The notes beneath the pieces are model-generated. The model searched no databases and was not told the origin of the DNA. It worked only from the letters and a program-made list of their open reading frames with translations. A program made the position numbers and the translations under genes. 64,000 nucleotides of DNA from Natranaerobius thermophilus JW/NM-WN-LF (GTDB lineage Bacteria > Bacillota > Natranaerobiia > Natranaerobiales > Natranaerobiaceae): the NCBI RefSeq assembly GCF_000020005.1, contig NC_010718.1, positions 2,624,001 to 2,688,000 on the forward strand, given 5' to 3'. Position 1 is the stretch's first letter, and each line of letters starts with the position of its first letter. This document shows positions 37,137-45,857 of this stretch, piece by piece.

Positions 37137-37550
37137 ATGATCCAAGATAAGGGATTTAAAGTTATAGTATTTTGCTTAGCTTTGTTATTATTGCCTGCTG
37201 CACCCATTATGGCACATCTTATGCTAATTGAACCTGTAGAAGATGGCAAGATTCAGGTGGTATTCGATGATGACACCATAGCAAGTAATGCAGAAGTTAC
37301 TGTTTATAATGAAAACGATGAGAAAATTAAAGAGGGTGAAGTTGATGAGAATGGAAAATTTAGCTATCCTGAAGAAGCAGAATTTATCGTTGCAGATGAT
37401 GGGTTAGGACACCGCGCTGAACATGCAGTTGGAGAAGATTCCAACGAGCAGTTACCCCGCGAGTTGACCATAGGAGTTGTTTTAGTTGTACTTGCTCTCA
37501 TAGCAGGAATATTTAAATACCGTAGTTCAAAAAACCAAAAAAGTTCATAG
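37137..37550 (+). CDS. Accessory subunit of the cobalt/nickel ECF transporter, NikL-like
   Basis: The protein has 137 residues from the ATG at 37137 behind AGGTGA. A cleavable signal (LPAAPIMA then HLMLIEP) leaves a mature N-terminus starting with His. A small beta domain (about 70 residues, IQVVFDDDT..NAEVTVYN) follows, with GHRAEHA near its end, and then a C-terminal membrane helix and a basic tail. This layout matches the NikL-type extra component that replaces CbiN in some metal ECF systems. A terminator follows. Confidence 0.75.
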   Translation: MIQDKGFKVIVFCLALLLLPAAPIMAHLMLIEPVEDGKIQVVFDDDTIASNAEVTVYNENDEKIKEGEVDENGKFSYPEEAEFIVADDGLGHRAEHAVGEDSNEQLPRELTIGVVLVVLALIAGIFKYRSSKNQKSS

Positions 37551-37610
37551 ACAAATTAGCTTCTTTAAATTCGTTAAATTCAAATTTAAAAATTCAAATT
37601 ATAATTGTAA

Positions 37611-37650
37611 AAAAAGTCGGAGGCGAAATTCACTTAACCTCCGACTTTTT
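37611..37650. terminator. Terminator between the ECF operon and hypD
   Basis: AAAAAGTCGGAGG (37611-37623) pairs with CCTCCGACTTTTT (37638-37650). A and T runs make it work in both directions. Confidence 0.95.
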
Positions 37651-37734
37651 AACTATTCCTGCGACTTACTTAAAATCAGCTTATTTCCCCGCAACCTATT
37701 TTCCACCTATAAATCTAAAACCTCCAATTTATTA

Positions 37735-40125
37735 TCAACCTATGGAATGTTCTGTTCTTTTAATAATCTCATTTTGTAAGTTTTCGTTTAAGTTATTGAA
37801 ATAATCACTGTAACCTGCCACTCGGACAATTAAGTTCCGATATGAATCGGGATTTCTTTGAGCATCCTTTAATGTTTCGGCATCTACAACATTGAACTGA
37901 ACATGATGCCCATTCATACGGAAATAGGACCTAACCAAATAAACCAAGTTTAAAAGGCCTTCCTCCCCTTGTAATACTTGAGGAGTAAATTTAAGATTTA
38001 ACAAAGTTCCACCAGTTTTTATATGGTCCATTTTTGCGGCAGATTTCAAGGCAGCAGTAGGTCCTTCCTGATCTGCGCTTTGAACCGGTGATATACCTTC
38101 AGAAAGTGGAGTTCCCCTCAATCTTCCTTCGGGGGTTGCGCCGATAACTGATCCAAAGTAAACATGGCAAGTAGTGGGCAGCATATTTATTCTATAAGTA
38201 CCTCCGGTCATAGTTTTACGACCATTCACTGCATCGTAGAACCTTTGGAAAACTTCCTTCATCAAATCATCTGCAGAGTCGTCGTCATTACCGTACCTGG
38301 GTGTTTTGTTTTTCAAAAATCCTCTCATCTGTTTAAAGCCTTCAAAGTTGTTTTGTAAAGCTGTTAACAGCTCATTCCACGTGTAATTCTGTTTTTCAAA
38401 AATGTGGTGTTTTATGGCAGACAAACTATCGGTAATTGTCCCTATCCCAACACCTTGAATATATCTTGTATTATACCTTGCCCCACCAGAATTATAGTCT
38501 TTGGCTTTTTTGATACAATCATCGATTATGACTGAAAGAAAAGGTGACGGCATATATTTATCATATAGTTTTTCTATGATGTTGTTCCCTCGGATTTTTA
38601 TATCTATAAAATAATTCAATTGTTCATTAAAGGCATCTATTAAATCTTGAAAACTATCAAAGGTTTCAGGATCATCTGTTTTTAGTCCAATTTGCTTTCC
38701 GGATCTGGGATCAACGCCTCTATACAAGGTTAATTCCAGTATTTTGGTTAAATTAAAGTATCCGGTTAAAATATAACTTTCTTTTCCGAAGGTCCCCGCT
38801 TCTACACAACCACTAGTGCCGCCACATCTGGCATCAACCAAGTCCTTCCCCTGATTCAATAGTTCAGATATGACTGCATCAGTATTAAATACTGAGGGTT
38901 GCCCCCACCCTTTTCTGATGATTTTTCCGGCTTCTTTAATAAATTCGTTGGGATTTTGTTTACTAACCTGTATGTTGGTACTTGGTTGAACCAACTGCAT
39001 TTCATCTATTACTTCTAAAAGTAAGTAACTTACATCATTGACGCCATCAAAACCTTCAGGTGTCACTCCTCCGATATTGATATTACAAAAGTCTGTGTAA
39101 GTACCGCTTTCTTTCAATGTGGTACCCACTTTAGGTGGAGCTGGTTGATTGTTGAATTTTATCCAAAAGCACTGCAACAATTCTTTAGCTGAACCCCTTG
39201 TCAACTCTCCTGCATTTAAATCTTGTAAATAAAATGGATACAAATGTTGATCCAGTCTACCAGGGCAAAAGGAATCCCATGTATTCAATTCCGTTATCAC
39301 ACCTAGATGCACAAACCAGTAATATTGTAGTGCTTCCCAAAAATTACGCGGCGCTTTTGCCGGAACACGTTTACATATTTCTGCTATCTTTAACAACTCT
39401 TCTTTTCGATGGCTATCATCTACTTCTTGTGCTAACTCTTCAGCTATATTTGCATATCTTTGGGCAAATTCTATAAGGGCATCAATACAAACACGCATAG
39501 CTTTTAACTGTTCACTTTTTTCGTAAGCTTGAGGATCATTTATTTCATCAATATTTTTAAGTTCTAAGTCGATATCATCCCTAAAATCCAATAAACCCTT
39601 CTGATATATTTTCCCATCAGCTACTGTGTGTCCAGGAGCTCTTTGTTCCATAAATTCTGTAAAGATCCCCGCTTCATAACAGTCAAGCCATTCTCGGCTC
39701 ATATTATCAAATATCTTTTCTCTCATGGACTTTCCTTTCCAAAAAGGAATGATATCGCTGTCCTGTATTTTTTTAACAGTTTCGTCGACCTCAAAAAAAA
39801 CTTTTTCCCTGTCATGAATTATCTCTAAATCAGTGATGGAATGGGTACAAAGTTCGGGATAAGTTGGTACTTCTTGAGGTGCTGGTCCTCGTTCTCCCAC
39901 AATCAATTCTCCATCATTAATAGAAATACTCTTATTTTCTAAAATGTGTTTAAATGTTAAAGCTCTCAATATGGGAATTGACACATTGCCATCATATTTT
40001 TTGTAGGCCTGGGTTACAAGTATAGCGCGTTCTACCGATACTTTAGGATTCTTAGAGACACTTTGTTCCCTGAGTTTTTTAACACGGGGACTCATGCTTT
40101 CAGAATTCCTACTATTATTTTCCAT
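37735..40125 (-). CDS. hypD: Glycyl radical enzyme, probable trans-4-hydroxy-L-proline dehydratase
   Basis: A 796-residue PFL-like enzyme. Gly771 in RVAGYSDYF is the radical site and Cys440 in GGTSGCVEAG the thiyl residue. Counting along the sequence, Phe158, His166, Ser340, Asp345, Phe346, Cys440, Glu442, Tyr456, Thr651 and Gly771 all sit exactly six positions after the residues I recall for the HypD active site (F152, H160, S334, D339, F340, C434, E436, Y450, T645, G765). This supports dehydration of trans-4-hydroxyproline to pyrroline-5-carboxylate in the anaerobic cytoplasm. Its activase gene is directly upstream. No proC lies nearby, although P5C reductase would be needed to make proline. 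The numbering is recalled and not looked up. Confidence 0.85.
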   Translation of the reverse strand: MENNSRNSESMSPRVKKLREQSVSKNPKVSVERAILVTQAYKKYDGNVSIPILRALTFKHILENKSISINDGELIVGERGPAPQEVPTYPELCTHSITDLEIIHDREKVFFEVDETVKKIQDSDIIPFWKGKSMREKIFDNMSREWLDCYEAGIFTEFMEQRAPGHTVADGKIYQKGLLDFRDDIDLELKNIDEINDPQAYEKSEQLKAMRVCIDALIEFAQRYANIAEELAQEVDDSHRKEELLKIAEICKRVPAKAPRNFWEALQYYWFVHLGVITELNTWDSFCPGRLDQHLYPFYLQDLNAGELTRGSAKELLQCFWIKFNNQPAPPKVGTTLKESGTYTDFCNINIGGVTPEGFDGVNDVSYLLLEVIDEMQLVQPSTNIQVSKQNPNEFIKEAGKIIRKGWGQPSVFNTDAVISELLNQGKDLVDARCGGTSGCVEAGTFGKESYILTGYFNLTKILELTLYRGVDPRSGKQIGLKTDDPETFDSFQDLIDAFNEQLNYFIDIKIRGNNIIEKLYDKYMPSPFLSVIIDDCIKKAKDYNSGGARYNTRYIQGVGIGTITDSLSAIKHHIFEKQNYTWNELLTALQNNFEGFKQMRGFLKNKTPRYGNDDDSADDLMKEVFQRFYDAVNGRKTMTGGTYRINMLPTTCHVYFGSVIGATPEGRLRGTPLSEGISPVQSADQEGPTAALKSAAKMDHIKTGGTLLNLKFTPQVLQGEEGLLNLVYLVRSYFRMNGHHVQFNVVDAETLKDAQRNPDSYRNLIVRVAGYSDYFNNLNENLQNEIIKRTEHSIG

Positions 40126-40129
40126 GGGT

Positions 40130-41062
40130 TCACACCTCCATTTCTACAGTCAAACCAAATTGTTTCAGAAGTTTATGAGTTTCAAGCAAATCACTCCCCT
40201 TTTGACTGGCAGTTATTAGTAAATCGCTTTTCTCTAAGCCAAGTTTTGAATATTTATCAAATCCATATTCATGAAATGGTATTAAATCAACTTGATTTAT
40301 TTTTAAAGTTGATAAAAAATTACCTATTTTAGTCAGTTCTTCTCTAGTATTGTTTATAGTTGGTATAATTGGAATTCTAACATTTATATTAGTATGTATT
40401 TGGTTCAATGTAGCCAAATTATTAACAATTCTTTCATTTGAAACTCCTGTTAGATTTTTGTGTTTTTCATCATCAAGAACTTTTATGTCATATAAGAACA
40501 GATCAACCAACTCATAAATTCTTTCAAAGACTTCCCAAGGAACATAACCCGAAGTGTCCACAGTAGTATGGATGCCTTTTTCTTTCAAACGACACAAAGT
40601 TTCATAAAGAAAATCTACTTGCATTAAAGGTTCTCCACCTGAAAAAGTTACCCCACCTTTGGATTCTTCAAAAAATACTTTATCTTTTTCGACCTCTTCA
40701 ATAACTTTATTAGCAGTCATCTGTTCACCTATCATTTCTATCGCATTTACAGGACATGACTCCTGGCATATTGAACATTTTTTACACTTTTCTTGATTAA
40801 TTTGGGTACTATTTTGTTCGGTAAATATTGCATTTTCCGGACAAATTTCTTGACATAAACCACAATCCATGCACGAGTTATGATGAATTAACAATTGAGA
40901 TTCAAATGCCAATCCTTCAGGATTATGGCACCATTCACATCTCAAAGGACAACCTTTTATAAAAACAGTAGTCCTGATTCCAGGGCCATCATGAATTGAA
41001 AACCTTTGAATATTAAAAATATTCCCTTTGAACTTTTTGGTCTCTTTGGCCTCGTTATTCAT
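40130..41062 (-). CDS. Glycyl radical enzyme activase (radical SAM, two extra 4Fe-4S clusters)
   Basis: The protein has 310 residues from the ATG at 41062, which has GAGGTGG upstream; an ATG at 41077 overlapping the previous stop is an alternative. It starts FNIQRFSIHDGPGIRTTVFI, then the radical SAM cysteines in KGCPLRCEWCHNPEG. A ferredoxin-like insert follows with CMDCGLCQEICPENA and CKKCSICQESCPVNA, then GGVTFSGGEPL for SAM binding. It installs the glycyl radical on the neighbouring enzyme. The gene ends 4 bp before the hypD start, so the two are one operon. Confidence 0.95.
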   Translation of the reverse strand: MNNEAKETKKFKGNIFNIQRFSIHDGPGIRTTVFIKGCPLRCEWCHNPEGLAFESQLLIHHNSCMDCGLCQEICPENAIFTEQNSTQINQEKCKKCSICQESCPVNAIEMIGEQMTANKVIEEVEKDKVFFEESKGGVTFSGGEPLMQVDFLYETLCRLKEKGIHTTVDTSGYVPWEVFERIYELVDLFLYDIKVLDDEKHKNLTGVSNERIVNNLATLNQIHTNINVRIPIIPTINNTREELTKIGNFLSTLKINQVDLIPFHEYGFDKYSKLGLEKSDLLITASQKGSDLLETHKLLKQFGLTVEMEV

Positions 41063-41073
41063 AGCAAACCACC

Positions 41074-42012
41074 TCATAACGCAACAAAAAAGTTAACCAG
41101 AATCGGAACTAACAAAGAAAGAATTAGTCCGTTAAAAAAAGCTATTGGTATAAATTCTTTCCCTGCACTTTTAGAAATGATAGGAAGAGTTACGTCCATT
41201 GTAGTTGCACCCCCGGGGGCTATTGAAACAACTCCACCTAAATATTTGGCTATAATGGGAGTAAAGATAATTGCTAAAATCTCCCTGAAAATATTGGCTA
41301 AAAAACCGACTGCACCTAATAATGGACTATGCACTTCAGAAATGATAACTGCAGACAAACTATACCAACCAAAACCCGAAGCAAGGGCTGCCCCCTCATT
41401 CCAGGTTATAAAATCAGTGAATAATGCTAGTACAACACCCGCTAAAACAGTGCCAAAAACCACTCCTAAAGGTGTTGCCAAACAAAGAATTAAAAATTTT
41501 ATACCCTGATTTGTAATATTTTCAAAAACAGACCTGGACATGCCCAAGTCCAGTCCAACACCGAATAATAACATCCCTAATATCCAGGTAGTAAGACTGT
41601 CCAGCACGGGTAAAAACGAATCTGACACAAAGAGCCAACCAAAGATCGTCCCTGCTATTACCAGTAAAACTAAGATAACTGTAAAAGTATATTCGGCACC
41701 AGTTTCATCCCATTCATCTTCTTCATAATCTACTTGTTCGGATGAAAACTTTAAATTTACAACTTTATTTAATCCAAACAAAACAATCAAACTTCCAATG
41801 ATTGTAACCACTGCTATAACAAATGCATAAGCCCCTAAATTGCTTAACTCCTCCATCACTTCAGGGTCAGCTCCCAATCTAATTCCCATTACAAATAACA
41901 ATACATAAATACTACAGTTGATAATTTTACTAATAGGGATATTGGTTACTTTAGAAGGCAATTTTAAAGAAATAATCAAACCTACTATCAAAGGTAATAT
42001 AATCCACCACAT
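41074..42012 (-). CDS. LysO-family (DUF340) membrane transporter in the glycyl radical operon
   Basis: The protein has 312 residues from the ATG at 42012 behind GGAGGGAAAGC; a TTG at 42027 overlaps that site. It has about eight to ten hydrophobic segments. Family features include LLFVMGIRLGADPEV in the N-terminal repeat, MLLFGVGLDLGMSRS, SGFGWYSLSAVIISE, NIFREILAIIFTPIIAKYLG and APGGATTMDVTLPI, all as in lysine exporter LysO. It is the first gene of the operon with the activase and hypD. Here it might move hydroxyproline, proline or a product, but no sequence feature fixes the substrate. Confidence 0.85.
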   Translation of the reverse strand: MWWIILPLIVGLIISLKLPSKVTNIPISKIINCSIYVLLFVMGIRLGADPEVMEELSNLGAYAFVIAVVTIIGSLIVLFGLNKVVNLKFSSEQVDYEEDEWDETGAEYTFTVILVLLVIAGTIFGWLFVSDSFLPVLDSLTTWILGMLLFGVGLDLGMSRSVFENITNQGIKFLILCLATPLGVVFGTVLAGVVLALFTDFITWNEGAALASGFGWYSLSAVIISEVHSPLLGAVGFLANIFREILAIIFTPIIAKYLGGVVSIAPGGATTMDVTLPIISKSAGKEFIPIAFFNGLILSLLVPILVNFFVAL

Positions 42013-42076
42013 TTGCTTTCCCTCCAAACTTTGTTGTATCTAATACTGGCTACTATCTTCTTCCATGCAAGGATAT

Positions 42077-42121
42077 CTATATCCTTTGGGTTATTAAAAT
42101 TTCTGTGAAGTCCTCATACAT
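42077..42121 (-). other. Possible 14-residue leader ORF before the LysO-family gene
   Basis: ATG at 42121 has TAGGAGGTG at good spacing and encodes MYEDFTEILITQRI followed by TAG. It lies 65 bp before the LysO-family start. It may be a leader peptide or chance; no terminator was seen beside it. Confidence 0.3.
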
Positions 42122-42290
42122 TAATACACCTCCTATAAGTTATTAAAGATCTTCATTCTATATATTCATGCAAGAATTATTCCAAAAAAAATATTTGCAA
42201 CTTTTTTATGCTAACTGACGTCTTATAATATAGAGCCATAAAGTATTAGTGAGCCAAATATATTTAAAATTAGACAGGGGGTCAAATATA

Positions 42291-42863
42291 ATGAGCAAAA
42301 TACTTACCAGCAAGTTCAACAAAACAGTTTTACTGTCAATCTCACTTGCATTATTCTTAATTTTTGTAGGATGCGCTAGTCCTGAAGATGAAGAACAAGA
42401 ACCTGAGGAAAATGGAGAGCAGGAAAATGCCGAAAATGTTGCAGGAGAACAAAATGGCATCTATAAAGAAGATGAAATCAAACTTTATTTTATTAAAGAC
42501 ACAGGAACCGAATTTGTAAAGGTCTCGGAAACCAGATCTGTTGATAAAGTAACTCCTGAAGAAACTATGGAATTATTTTTAGAAGGGCCTGAAAATGAGG
42601 ATTACTTAGGGGCCGGCGCTGCAGATGTGAGTCTACTGGGGGTTACAATGGAAGAAGGGCTAGCCAGTGTAGACTTTTCTAAAGAACTGTACGATATGAG
42701 CCTGGGACATGAACCTGAAGCAAGATTTGTGGATAGTATTGTTTACACATTAACTCAATTTGATGAAATTGAAGAAATACAGATATTAGTTGAAGGTGAA
42801 ACTGCCGAGCCGATATCTGGACATATTGATATATCTGAACCACTATCTAGAGAGAACAGTTAG
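42291..42863 (+). CDS. GerMN-domain lipoprotein
   Basis: The protein has 190 residues from the ATG at 42291, with ACAGGGGGTC upstream. A lipoprotein signal ends IFVGC. A Glu-rich linker (about 25-55) leads to a GerMN domain (about 60-185) with KLYFIKDTG-like start, TPEETMELFLEGP, GLASVDFSKELYD and VYTLTQFDEIEEIQILVEG. The domain is known from the sporulation protein GerM and other envelope lipoproteins. It is a single-gene unit with its own terminator. Confidence 0.88.
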   Translation: MSKILTSKFNKTVLLSISLALFLIFVGCASPEDEEQEPEENGEQENAENVAGEQNGIYKEDEIKLYFIKDTGTEFVKVSETRSVDKVTPEETMELFLEGPENEDYLGAGAADVSLLGVTMEEGLASVDFSKELYDMSLGHEPEARFVDSIVYTLTQFDEIEEIQILVEGETAEPISGHIDISEPLSRENS

Positions 42864-42904
42864 GTCTATAACTTAATTTTTACAGTTCATGAATCGTCCT
42901 AATA

Positions 42905-42933
42905 AATAAGTCGGGATTACCCGACTTATTTTT
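42905..42933 (+). terminator. Terminator after GerMN lipoprotein gene
   Basis: AATAAGTCGGG (42905-42915) pairs with CCCGACTTATT (42920-42930), then TTT. Confidence 0.93.
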
Positions 42934-43017
42934 AGGCGTTCTTAACTAAAACAGCTACATACTATATTTAAGTTCAGCAATTTGTTTTTTTGCTTTAGTC
43001 GCTCATCTTCTTCAGGT

Positions 43018-44259
43018 TTAATATCTTCCTTCTTCAATAATCTCCACCGTTTCATCAATTAGCTCCTGATAAGTTTGTGTCTCTACCTCAATATCGGGTT
43101 CAGTGCCCACATAACTATTCTTACCATCGGCATTTAAACCTAAAAACCCTTCAAATTCGACAACTAATCCACTGTTGGGAAGAGAATATAACAAACGTTG
43201 AGGACCGTTCATTCCACCACCACGAGTTCTGGTACCGACTACCGTTGCCAAGTCTGTTATTCTAGCAAAATTTACTAAGCGATCAGATGCCGAATAGACA
43301 TACCTGTCTGTTAATATGAAAATTTCTCCGGAAAAATCCAGAGGATCTTCAGGTTCAATAGTTTTTTCTTTCCAAATATAGTCTTCAAAGTTTTCTTGAA
43401 TATAGTCGGGTAAATCTTCATATCCTGGATACTCTTCTATATCGTCTATATTATAATCCTCCAAAACTTTGTGTTCTAAGAAATAATTTGCCAAGTCTCC
43501 TCCTTTGGAAAACAAATACGATTTATAGTCAACCTCCTCTAAATTATAAAAAATATCTTGCCAATGCAGCATACCTCCCTTATTACCTCTAATATCAATT
43601 ATTAAATAAGGATAATCACTAATTTCTTCCATAAAATTCCTAATTTCCTCGCTTGAATCAATCATAAAAGAATGTATTTGTAAATATGCAATTTTCCCTT
43701 CTTCGATAATTTCGGTGTTTATATTAACTACTCCATCCTCTAAATATTGTTCTTCTTGTGGTAATTGTTCAGGGTCAATATCGTAACCTTTCTCGTTAAA
43801 TATTTCCTTCCATCCTTGATATTTCTTGTCTGCGTGTTCATAAATATCCTCAAATTGTTGTAATCTTTCCGGAATTGAATCATACTCGGGGTTTGAAAAA
43901 TATGTTTCGGGATCGTGTATGCTCAAATGAAAATCATCGATAACTCTTAAACTATTATACATTTGTTGATAAAACTCATAATTATCATCTGTATCCTTCA
44001 CAGATGCCTTAAAGTGAGCTTTCATATCCAGCCAATCAGTATCTATATCGTATAAATTGACATAATTTTCTTTCATTATATTGTACATGTATTTAAAGTC
44101 CTCGACTTTTTCTTCTTCAGTTAGTTCTTCTAATTCAGTTGGCTCTTCCTTTGGTATTACTTCATCAAATTCTTGCTCACTTTTCTCTGCGTCCTCACAC
44201 CCGCCTAACAATGTAATTATAAGTCCCATCAAAATAAGACAAAATAGTTTTTTGACCAT
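43018..44259 (-). CDS. S41-family peptidase-like lipoprotein, copy 1
   Basis: The protein has 413 residues from the ATG at 44259, where GGGAGG precedes it; the ATG at 44274 lies in that site. Lipobox LLGGC. An acidic linker (about 20-50) is followed by a helical region with KVEDFKYMYNIMKENYVNL. The S41 core is in the C-terminal half with LIIDIRGNKGG and RYVYSASDRLVNFARI..VVGTRTRGGG, where the first Ser of SAS is the likely nucleophile. The usual Lys of processing proteases is absent, as in S41 proteins using a tricorn-like arrangement. No PDZ domain. It is a tandem paralogue of the next gene, nearly identical at both ends. Confidence 0.85.
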   Translation of the reverse strand: MVKKLFCLILMGLIITLLGGCEDAEKSEQEFDEVIPKEEPTELEELTEEEKVEDFKYMYNIMKENYVNLYDIDTDWLDMKAHFKASVKDTDDNYEFYQQMYNSLRVIDDFHLSIHDPETYFSNPEYDSIPERLQQFEDIYEHADKKYQGWKEIFNEKGYDIDPEQLPQEEQYLEDGVVNINTEIIEEGKIAYLQIHSFMIDSSEEIRNFMEEISDYPYLIIDIRGNKGGMLHWQDIFYNLEEVDYKSYLFSKGGDLANYFLEHKVLEDYNIDDIEEYPGYEDLPDYIQENFEDYIWKEKTIEPEDPLDFSGEIFILTDRYVYSASDRLVNFARITDLATVVGTRTRGGGMNGPQRLLYSLPNSGLVVEFEGFLGLNADGKNSYVGTEPDIEVETQTYQELIDETVEIIEEGRY

Positions 44260-44323
44260 CGCTTTTCCTCCCATAACGCCAAAAAAATATTAATTTAAAC
44301 TAATCAAGTCTGGCATTAATATG

Positions 44324-45544
44324 TCAATATCTTCCTTCTTCAATAATTTCCACCGTTTCATCAATTAGCTCCTGATGAGTTTGTGTCTCTACCTCAATAT
44401 CGGGTTCAGTGCCCACATAACTATTCTTACCATCGGCATTCAATCCCAAGAACCCTTCAAACTCGATTAATAATCCACTGTTGGGAAGAGAATAAAATAA
44501 ACGTGGAGGACCATTCATTCCACCACCACGAGTTCTGGTCCCGACTACCGTTGCCAAGTCTGTTTTTCTCGCAAAATTTACTAAGCGATCAGATGATGAA
44601 TAAACATTCCTGTCTGTTAATATGAAAATTTCTCCGGAAAAATCTAGAGGATCTTCAGGTTCAATAGTTTTTTCTTTCCAAATATAGTCTTCAAAGTTTT
44701 CTTGAATATGGTCGGGTAAATCTTCATATCCTGGATACTCTTTTATATCGTCTATATTATAATCCTCCGAAACTTTGTGTTCTAAGAAATAATTTGCCAA
44801 GTCTCCTCCTTTGGAAAACAAATACGATTTATAGTCAACCTCTTCTAAATTATGAAAAACATCCTTCCAGTATCGCTGGCCGCCCAAATTACCTCTAATA
44901 TCAATAATTAAATAAGGATAGTCACTAATTTCTTCCATAAAATTTCTAATTTCCTCGCTTGAATCAATTTCAAAGGAATTTATGTGTAAATATGCTATTT
45001 GATCTTCCTCAATAATTTCGGTGTCTATATTGGCAGCTCCACCCTCATATCTTTTCTCTTTTTCTTCATCTCGTAGTTGTTCAGGGTCAATATCGTACCC
45101 TTCCTCGTTGAATACTTCCTTCCATCCGTGATATTTTTTGTCTGCAAATTTAATGATCTCTCCTGATCCTAGCTCTTTAGAATAAAACATTTTGGGGTCA
45201 TATATACCCAAATGCAAATCATCGATAACTCTTAAACTATTATACATTTGTTGATAAAACTCATAATTATCATCTGTATCCTTCACAGATGCCTTAAAGT
45301 GAGCTTTCATATCCAGCCAATCAGTATCTATATCGTATAAATTGACATAATTTTCTTTCATTATATTGTACATGTATTTAAAGTCCTCGACTTTTTCTTC
45401 TTCAGTTAGTTCTTCTAATTCAGTTGGCTCTTCCTTTGGTATTACTTCATCAAATTCTTGCTCACTTTTCTCTGCGTCCTCACACCCGACTAACAATGTA
45501 ATTATAAGCCCCATCAAAATAAGACAAAATAGTTTCTTGACCAT
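44324..45544 (-). CDS. S41-family peptidase-like lipoprotein, copy 2
   Basis: A protein of 406 residues starting at an ATG behind AAGGGGGATAAAAAGCG. Lipobox LLVGC. The first 110 residues match copy 1 except for one residue (V for G before the lipobox Cys). Residues of about 112-200 then diverge strongly (DPKMFYSKELGSGEIIKF against DPETYFSNPEYDSIPERL), and the rest is again close to identical, with LIIDIRGNLGG and VYSSSDRLVNFARK..VVGTRTRGGG. A tandem duplication followed by gene conversion at the ends or exchange of the middle would explain this. The substrate is unknown. Confidence 0.85.
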   Translation of the reverse strand: MVKKLFCLILMGLIITLLVGCEDAEKSEQEFDEVIPKEEPTELEELTEEEKVEDFKYMYNIMKENYVNLYDIDTDWLDMKAHFKASVKDTDDNYEFYQQMYNSLRVIDDLHLGIYDPKMFYSKELGSGEIIKFADKKYHGWKEVFNEEGYDIDPEQLRDEEKEKRYEGGAANIDTEIIEEDQIAYLHINSFEIDSSEEIRNFMEEISDYPYLIIDIRGNLGGQRYWKDVFHNLEEVDYKSYLFSKGGDLANYFLEHKVSEDYNIDDIKEYPGYEDLPDHIQENFEDYIWKEKTIEPEDPLDFSGEIFILTDRNVYSSSDRLVNFARKTDLATVVGTRTRGGGMNGPPRLFYSLPNSGLLIEFEGFLGLNADGKNSYVGTEPDIEVETQTHQELIDETVEIIEEGRY

Positions 45545-45857
45545 CGCTTTTTATCCCCCTTCACAAGAACATCATGAAATTGACCCATGCATTCAATTAT
45601 GGATTTTTTCTTATTCCAAAATTTCACCTAAATTTCAACTAATTAACCCAGCTGATTGTTCCCCAATATATTATTTTCATTGCACCCCATTAATTTCCTT
45701 ATTTTTCTAATTCACTTATACAATATGAGCCTGACACCTTTTAAATTAATCTAAAAATCCTAGTATGTTTTTAAATATCCAATTAGTTTATGTAATTAAC
45801 CATCAAGTGAATACCCTACCCCTAGGTACATCTAATGCTACAAATAATATAACTCCC
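45545..45857. other. Intergenic region, no feature recognised
   Basis: 313 bp of AT-rich sequence between the S41 copy 2 start and the tenA stop. No terminator, RNA or credible gene could be identified. Confidence 0.5.
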
